Positions 7,252 through 10,876 of a stretch of 10,876 nucleotides of DNA are shown here, piece after piece. The stretch spans positions 1-10,876 of the forward strand of contig JARHZY010000064.1 in NCBI GenBank assembly GCA_029264655.1. The letters are read 5' to 3'. The notes under the pieces were generated by a model. The model saw only the letters and a list, made by a program, of their open reading frames with translations, made no database searches and was not told where the DNA came from. A program made the translations under genes and the position numbers. The DNA is from Helicobacter sp. (GTDB lineage Bacteria > Campylobacterota > Campylobacteria > Campylobacterales > Helicobacteraceae). Positions within the stretch are counted from its first letter, which is position 1. Each line of letters starts with the position of its first letter.

Positions 7252-7587
7252 GCTATATGGAAAATTAATTTATTATGCTATCATAAAAATTTATATTTTT
7301 GGGATTTACATATAAAATTGTTTATAATAATTACATTCTAATAATACTAAAACCCTTGATAAAAGTTATTTTTTAGAATTTAGATACCAAGATAATTACT
7401 TCAATATATTCAAATACAAAAATTCTATAATATTTAAAAATAAGTAAAGCCATACATATACTATAATGTGTGGAAAAAATAAATACAATTCAATAATAAA
7501 AAATCAGTGTGAATAAAAATTAATGTTTATTGCAATAAAACGATAATATAAATGAGTAGATAGTTAATGTGATTATTTATTTTAATA
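7252..7587. other. AT-rich divergent promoter region between dapD and the radical SAM gene
   Basis: This spacer separates two divergent genes and holds no open frame of note on either strand. It must carry the dapD promoter near its left end. On the plus strand ACTATAATG (7460-7468) contains a perfect TATAAT, but it lies about 170 bases before the nearest start, so it may be spurious or give a long leader. TAATAAT half-sites near 7325-7345 form a direct repeat, not the symmetric Fur box of Helicobacter. No RNA gene was recognised. Confidence 0.4.
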
Positions 7588-7596
7588 TGTTACAAT
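7588..7596 (+). promoter_or_regulatory. Extended -10 promoter of the phase-variable gene
   Basis: TGTTACAAT matches TGnTAtAAT with one change. Transcription would begin near 7603, leaving a leader of about 33 bases that contains the ribosome binding site at 7625. The spacing supports 7636 as the intended start codon and not the internal ATG at 7730. Confidence 0.5.
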
Positions 7597-7624
7597 ACAA
7601 TTCCTTCGAAACTAAAAATTAATC

Positions 7625-7630
7625 AAGGAG
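7625..7630 (+). promoter_or_regulatory. Strong ribosome binding site that fixes the start at 7636
   Basis: A full AAGGAG followed by five bases and ATG at 7636-7638. The internal ATG at 7730, which opens the long reading frame in the sequence as given, has no comparable site. This shows that translation is meant to begin before the C tract. Confidence 0.75.
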
Positions 7631-7642
7631 AGTAAATGCATA

Positions 7643-7655
7643 CCCCCCCCCCCCC
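7643..7655 (+). repeat. Homopolymeric C13 tract, phase-variation switch
   Basis: Thirteen C in a row, starting in the third codon of the frame that opens at 7636. With 13 C the frame reads MHTPPPPL and stops at TGA 7660-7662. With 12 C (also 9 or 15) it reads MHTPPPHYDKQLF and continues without a stop into the ORF at 7730, which lies 25 codons after the tract in that frame. With 14 C it stops after 18 codons. Long poly-G/C tracts near gene starts slip during replication in Helicobacter and Campylobacter. The state shown is OFF. Confidence 0.85.
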
Positions 7656-7729
7656 ATTATGATAAACAGCTATTTAAAACACGCAATATAAGACATAATA
7701 TCTGGCATCTAATAGTATTTTTCGAAAGA

Positions 7730-8317
7730 ATGAATTTTTTTTCTGGTTTTAAATACATCTTACAAAAATACTTTTTTTCATTGCTCCCTTTTTTATATAT
7801 TTTTATCCAATTACAAAAAAAGAATAAAAAATATACTCATATTGCACATAGGGTTATATATCGATATTTTCGTATCCGCCATAAATTAGGTAAAGTGGAT
7901 ATTCCATATATCGAGATTGTTCTTACAACAAAATGCACATTGCGTTGTGAATCTTGCAACAATCTTATGCAATATTTTCATCCAAAAAACCAATATACTT
8001 GCACCTTACAGGGCATTATACAATCTCTTGATAGGCTATTTGCCAATATAGATTCTATTCAAAGTATGAGAATTATTGGTGGAGAACCCTTGTTGTTTAA
8101 GGATCTAGATAAAGTGATCACATATCTTGGACAACAAAAGAAGCTCCTTAGCTTCAATATCGTAACAAATGCTACTATGCTTTTTAAAGAAAAAGCATTA
8201 CATGCCCTACAATCCTGCCCCAATGCCATAGTGCATATATCTGATTATAGTGTATCACCAAATATACGCGTGCCATTAAAAAAAAGAAATGCTTATAGAG
8301 CAACTACAGGCAAATAA
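7730..8317 (+). CDS. N-terminal fragment: radical SAM core domain
   Basis: This is the frame that can be read without assuming slippage: 195 aa from the internal ATG at 7730. It contains YIEIVLTTKCTLRCESCNN, with Cys69, Cys73 and Cys76 for the 4Fe-4S cluster, and RIIGGEPLLF for SAM binding. After Lys185 it leaves the true frame at the A8 tract and ends with an unrelated tail (RNAYRATTGK). The start lacks a Shine-Dalgarno, so the fragment is probably poorly made, if at all. T8 at 7735-7742, T7 at 7772-7778 and A7 at 7815-7821 are further runs in its first 100 bases. Confidence 0.6.
   Translation: MNFFSGFKYILQKYFFSLLPFLYIFIQLQKKNKKYTHIAHRVIYRYFRIRHKLGKVDIPYIEIVLTTKCTLRCESCNNLMQYFHPKNQYTCTLQGIIQSLDRLFANIDSIQSMRIIGGEPLLFKDLDKVITYLGQQKKLLSFNIVTNATMLFKEKALHALQSCPNAIVHISDYSVSPNIRVPLKKRNAYRATTGK
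8278..8285 (+). repeat. A8 tract at the second frame break
   Basis: Eight A within TTAAAAAAAAG. As given, the frame reads L-K-K-R-N-A-Y-R and stops at 8315-8317. With seven A it reads L-K-K-E-M-L-I-E-Q-L-Q and continues to the end of the cysteine-rich domain at 8750. A run of this length can slip in replication or transcription, and it is also a typical site of sequencing error. Confidence 0.7.
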
Positions 8318-8750
8318 TATCCCCTACGAAGTGCTTTGGAATCACGAGGGTGCTTCTTGGTTTAATCCGGGTAAAATTTATAAACGCAACCGCACAAAAG
8401 AGGAAAATATCCGCAACTTTAAAGCCTGTATGATGCCCTGTGTGAGTTTAATGAGTAATGAGGGTATAAGCAATGAGCATGAAAATAATGGCTATGAAAT
8501 TGCCCCAAGTGGTGCGCTTTTTATTTGTCCTATTGCAAGCTCTTTATCTCGTTTGCGTGGGTTAAAAGAATTTGATGGCGATTTTGTGAATCTTGCTGAC
8601 AATAATTTACGCCAGCGTCTTATAGAATTTTATGGACAAAGCTTTTTTAATGCATGTGATTATTGCCATGATATGTGGATACAAAAAGAAAATATCCCTA
8701 TTGCATTGCAAACAAAAGAAGTATTCAAATTGCAGCCTAATAATCCATAA
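8289..8750 (+). CDS. C-terminal fragment: cysteine-rich auxiliary Fe-S domain
   Basis: A 153-aa frame that overlaps the end of the N-terminal fragment by 29 bases. Its cysteines are arranged as CMMPC (47, 51), FICP (80) and ACDYCH (123, 126), which resembles the auxiliary cluster region of SPASM/twitch radical SAM enzymes and not a free-standing protein. The ATG at 8289 has no good ribosome binding site. Separate translation by coupling to the upstream stop is conceivable, but a fusion through the A8 tract is the better explanation. Confidence 0.6.
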   Translation: MLIEQLQANNIPYEVLWNHEGASWFNPGKIYKRNRTKEENIRNFKACMMPCVSLMSNEGISNEHENNGYEIAPSGALFICPIASSLSRLRGLKEFDGDFVNLADNNLRQRLIEFYGQSFFNACDYCHDMWIQKENIPIALQTKEVFKLQPNNP

Positions 8751-8775
8751 ATACATAATATTGTTAATGCAATAC

Positions 8776-8818
8776 ATGCGCTATCTTTTCTTTTAAATAG
8801 CATTTCTTGTATTTTTTT
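8776..8818 (+). terminator. Possible weak terminator after the radical SAM gene
   Basis: ATGcgCTAT (8776-8784, two bulged bases) can pair with ATAGCAT (8797-8803). A run of seven T follows at 8812-8818. The stem is short and the T run starts eight bases late, so this is a tentative call. Confidence 0.25.
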
Positions 8819-8867
8819 GACTTCTTTAAAATCATATTGTTGCGTTCTCTAAAATTTTCTGATAAGA

Positions 8868-8873
8868 TATAAA
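8868..8873 (+). promoter_or_regulatory. Candidate -10 box of prs
   Basis: TATAAA in GATAAGATATAAATGC, preceded by an AT-rich stretch. Transcription would start near 8880, about 33 bases before the prs start codon. There is no TG extension, so support is moderate. Confidence 0.35.
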
Positions 8874-8912
8874 TGCAAAGAATAGCAAAAACACATATTG
8901 AAAGGATAGGCA

Positions 8913-9845
8913 TTGAGAGGCTTTAAAATTTTTACAGGTAATGCACACCCAGAATTTAGCAAAGAGTTAGCCACATATCTTGATTATTCATTATCGAAAG
9001 CAATTTTAACGCGTTTTAGTGATGGCGAAATTAATGTGCAAATTAGTGAATCTGTGCGTGGCAAAGATGTTTTCATTGTGCAACCAACTTGTGCCCCCAC
9101 AAATGATAACCTTATGGAGTTGCTTATCATGGCAGATGCTTTTAAACGCAGTAGTGCAAGCTCCATTAATGCTGTGATTCCATACTTTGGCTATGCAAGG
9201 CAAGATAGAAAAGCTGCCCCAAGAGTGCCAATCACTGCAAAACTTGTTGCTAATCTCATAGAAAGTGTTGGTATTGATCGCATTATTACTATGGATTTAC
9301 ATGCCGGACAAATACAGGGTTTTTTTGATATACCAGTAGATAATTTATATGGTGCAATTATATTTCGTGATTATATACGTCATAAAAAAGAATTAAAAAA
9401 TCCAATTATTGCAAGTCCAGACATTGGTGGTGTAGCACGTGCACGTTATTTTGCAAATCAGCTTGGGTTTGATTTAGTTATAGTTGATAAAAAACGCGAA
9501 AAAGCTAATGAAAGCGAAGTTATGAATATTATTGGGAATGTGCAAAATAAAGATGTTATTCTTATTGATGATATGATTGATACCGCTGGCACAATGTGTA
9601 AAGCTGCCAAAGCTTTAAAACAAATGGGTGCAACAAGTGTTATGGCTGTTGGCACACATGCAGTTTTAAGCGGCAATGCATATGAACGTATTAATGAGAG
9701 TGTGCTTGATGAAGTTGTTTTAAGTAATTCTATTCCATTGCAACAAACAAGCCCAAAAATCAAAGTGCTATCAGTTGCACCACTTTTTGCTGAAGTGGTG
9801 CGTAGAATCTATCATAATGAAAGTGTTAATTCTCTCTTTATCTAA
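8913..9845 (+). CDS. prs: Ribose-phosphate pyrophosphokinase (PRPP synthase)
   Basis: Prs makes PRPP from ribose 5-phosphate and ATP, feeding purine, pyrimidine, histidine and tryptophan synthesis. It is a cytoplasmic class I enzyme, active as a hexamer. At 310 aa it is of normal length. Visible marks are RFSDGEINVQISESVRG (34-50), the ATP-loop RQDRKAAPRVPITAK (96-110), His130 in MDLHAGQIQGFFDIP, the catalytic segment VDKKREKANE (191-200) and the PRPP-binding loop VILIDDMIDTAGT (215-227). It starts at TTG 8913: AAAGGA lies six bases upstream at 8901-8906, and the N-terminus MRGFKIFTGNAHPEF matches the family, so a later ATG would remove conserved residues. The lipoprotein gene follows 27 bases after it and is probably co-transcribed. 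Confidence 0.95.
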   Translation: MRGFKIFTGNAHPEFSKELATYLDYSLSKAILTRFSDGEINVQISESVRGKDVFIVQPTCAPTNDNLMELLIMADAFKRSSASSINAVIPYFGYARQDRKAAPRVPITAKLVANLIESVGIDRIITMDLHAGQIQGFFDIPVDNLYGAIIFRDYIRHKKELKNPIIASPDIGGVARARYFANQLGFDLVIVDKKREKANESEVMNIIGNVQNKDVILIDDMIDTAGTMCKAAKALKQMGATSVMAVGTHAVLSGNAYERINESVLDEVVLSNSIPLQQTSPKIKVLSVAPLFAEVVRRIYHNESVNSLFI

Positions 9846-9872
9846 AAAGTAGTGATAAAATTTGGAGTAACC

Positions 9873-10775
9873 ATGCACAGATGTAATATATTACGACTTC
9901 TATATATTGGCATAATAGCTATAATATGGTTTGGTATCTATGGTTGTAAAGATATAAAAAACCAAAATCTCCATGCAAACAAAATTAATAATTTAGCTTA
10001 TATTTATGGGGAAGGCTCTGGTTCTAGCTTTGATATTGCAAAAAAAAATGCTATTCAAGATCTTGCAACAAATCTGCAAGTAAGTGTTAAATATTCAATG
10101 CAACAAAATATGCAACAAAATGATAATACCCTGCAAACAAGAGGAATAAGCAATACTTTCTTGGAATCAAAAATTAGCAATATACCATCTATAGAAGTTG
10201 AAAAAACAATAAAAAAAGACAATAAAATAACCGTGCGTGTAAGAGTTGAACAAGCCTTATTAGAAGGAGCAATTGCAAACCGCATACATACTGCACAGCA
10301 ACAACTACAAGCTATGCTTGATACATGCGATACACTTGCTTTTTGGCAATACAAAAAATTTAAAAAAACTTTACAAGAATTACAAGCAGATATTACACTT
10401 TATCAAGCATTGACAAAAAATATGAGTTATGGCAATGCTATGCTTGCAACATTTCAAGATTCTATCACGAATCTACCAAGCTATAGTATTACTTGGGATT
10501 TACATAACTTATATGGGCACGCACAAGAAACACAAGCAATTCTTATCGCGGAATTAAGTAAATTTATAAAAATTGATTCACACGCTACACGAACCCTATA
10601 TGTTCAGGCAAATACAGAAGGCACACTGCGTTTCTTTCTGCATTTTAAGGATTGTAAAAGTAATCCAGAAAACACAATACAAATTGATACACACGCAAGC
10701 ACAAAAGATATATTAGGTGCAAAAAATATGCGTCTAGGAGCAATAATCTATAAGACTATACAAGCAAATTATTAG
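9873..10775 (+). CDS. LPP20-domain lipoprotein, 300 aa
   Basis: The N-terminus is basic, then hydrophobic (RLLYIGIIAIIWFGIYGC), with Cys25 as the probable lipidated residue of a loose lipobox (IYGC). It would be anchored in a membrane with the chain in the periplasm. Residues about 43-135 look like the LPP20 domain: YGEGSGSSFDIAKKNAIQDL, then a beta-rich part ending in VEKTIKKDNKITVRVRVEQ. The remaining 165 residues, helical and Gln-rich and then beta-rich, are not recognised. LPP20-type proteins include surface antigens and the flagellar protein FlgP, but no specific role can be given here. I chose ATG 9873, with GGAG at 9864-9867 five bases upstream, over an in-frame GTG at 9852 that has no ribosome binding site. 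Confidence 0.75.
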   Translation: MHRCNILRLLYIGIIAIIWFGIYGCKDIKNQNLHANKINNLAYIYGEGSGSSFDIAKKNAIQDLATNLQVSVKYSMQQNMQQNDNTLQTRGISNTFLESKISNIPSIEVEKTIKKDNKITVRVRVEQALLEGAIANRIHTAQQQLQAMLDTCDTLAFWQYKKFKKTLQELQADITLYQALTKNMSYGNAMLATFQDSITNLPSYSITWDLHNLYGHAQETQAILIAELSKFIKIDSHATRTLYVQANTEGTLRFFLHFKDCKSNPENTIQIDTHASTKDILGAKNMRLGAIIYKTIQANY

Positions 10776-10832
10776 TAATATCATAAAATTTAAAAGGGAA
10801 TAACACCTTAAAAGCTTATTTTGAAATTTTTT

Positions 10833-10855
10833 ACTATATCTTTTTTTGATATAGT
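10833..10855 (+). terminator. Inverted repeat after the lipoprotein gene, possible terminator
   Basis: ACTATATC (10833-10840) and GATATAGT (10848-10855) pair perfectly around a loop of seven T. It lies 58 bases after the stop at 10775. The stem is AT-rich and no T run follows, so it may be a weak terminator or an unrelated palindrome. Confidence 0.3.
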
Positions 10856-10876
10856 TATACTATTAACCTAGCTTTT

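Larger units (their letters stand above)
7636..8750 (+). pseudogene. Phase-variable radical SAM protein, frame broken at C13 and A8 (OFF as given)
   Basis: Removing one C (7643-7655) and one A (8278-8285) gives one uninterrupted frame of 371 codons (370 aa) from the ATG at 7636. The reconstructed protein has a new 31-residue N-terminus, a hydrophobic patch (about 35-58), and a radical SAM core with Cys100, Cys104 and Cys107 in KCTLRCESC. It also has GGEP (148-151) and VTNAT (about 176) for SAM binding. The C-terminal part carries Cys264, Cys268, Cys297, Cys340 and Cys343, likely ligands of one or two auxiliary Fe-S clusters as in SPASM-type enzymes. The substrate is unknown. Phase-variable genes in this group usually act on surface structures, so a role in modifying a glycan or peptide is only a guess. 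The alternative is a decaying pseudogene. The otherwise clean codons argue against long decay. Confidence 0.75.

Noticed and set aside
7321..7350. Fur box from TAATAAT repeats
   Set aside because: The half-sites are in direct orientation and seven bases apart, unlike the symmetric TAATAATnATTATTA pattern. AT-rich DNA gives such matches by chance.
7730..7732. ATG 7730 as the natural start of the radical SAM gene
   Set aside because: There is no ribosome binding site, while an AAGGAG-ATG lies upstream and is one C away from being in frame.
8276..8290. Programmed -1 ribosomal frameshift at the A8 run (A AAA AAG motif)
   Set aside because: Joining the two radical SAM frames needs +1 or -2, not -1, so the common slippery-site mechanism does not restore the protein.
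9852..9872. GTG at 9852 as the lipoprotein start
   Set aside because: It has no Shine-Dalgarno and adds seven residues before a normal signal peptide. ATG 9873 has GGAG at the right distance.
1..10876. CRISPR array, tRNA, rRNA, insertion sequence or attachment site
   Set aside because: No regularly spaced repeats, tRNA-like cloverleaf, transposase or flanking direct repeats were seen on reading the window.

Overview
This AT-rich window has the codon use, gene set and sigma70 sites (TGnTATAAT with little -35) of a Campylobacterota chromosome. Helicobacter is the most likely genus. The long-form DapD, a two-frame homopolymer-controlled gene and an alpha-carbonic anhydrase fit that genus. A purN gene implies de novo purine synthesis, which points away from H. 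pylori and toward an enterohepatic-type species. The genus call is inference. No rRNA, tRNA, CRISPR array, transposase or integrase was seen.

Layout. The left edge holds the start of an unidentified minus-strand gene (1-68) with its own promoter and a large hairpin. A minus-strand operon follows, running from about 2570 to 261: a 98-aa unknown, purN (translationally coupled to it) and a CPA2-type cation:proton antiporter. Next is a 738-bp stretch without a convincing gene. The plus-strand trmL then converges on a minus-strand group: dapD (lysine/peptidoglycan precursor), an alpha-carbonic anhydrase homologue and a HemW-type radical SAM protein. dapD has a hairpin right after its stop, so the carbonic anhydrase and hemW probably form a separate unit. 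On the right, the plus strand carries a split radical SAM gene, prs (PRPP synthase) and an LPP20-domain lipoprotein.

The most notable locus is at 7588-8750. A good promoter and a strong Shine-Dalgarno lead to an ATG followed by a run of 13 C. With 13 C the frame stops after 8 codons. With 12 C it runs into a radical SAM ORF that otherwise lacks a good ribosome binding site. That ORF is broken again at a run of 8 A, and with 7 A it joins its cysteine-rich C-terminal part. With both tracts one base shorter the locus encodes a single 370-aa radical SAM protein with a probable auxiliary Fe-S domain. This looks like a phase-variable gene caught OFF, possibly with two slipping tracts.

The second notable point is the carbonic anhydrase homologue. 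Its fold signature is intact, but two of the three zinc-ligand histidines are replaced (Tyr106 and Gln125), so it is probably not a working carbonic anhydrase. The housekeeping links are ordinary: Prs makes the PRPP that feeds purine synthesis, in which PurN acts, and DapD supplies meso-diaminopimelate and lysine.
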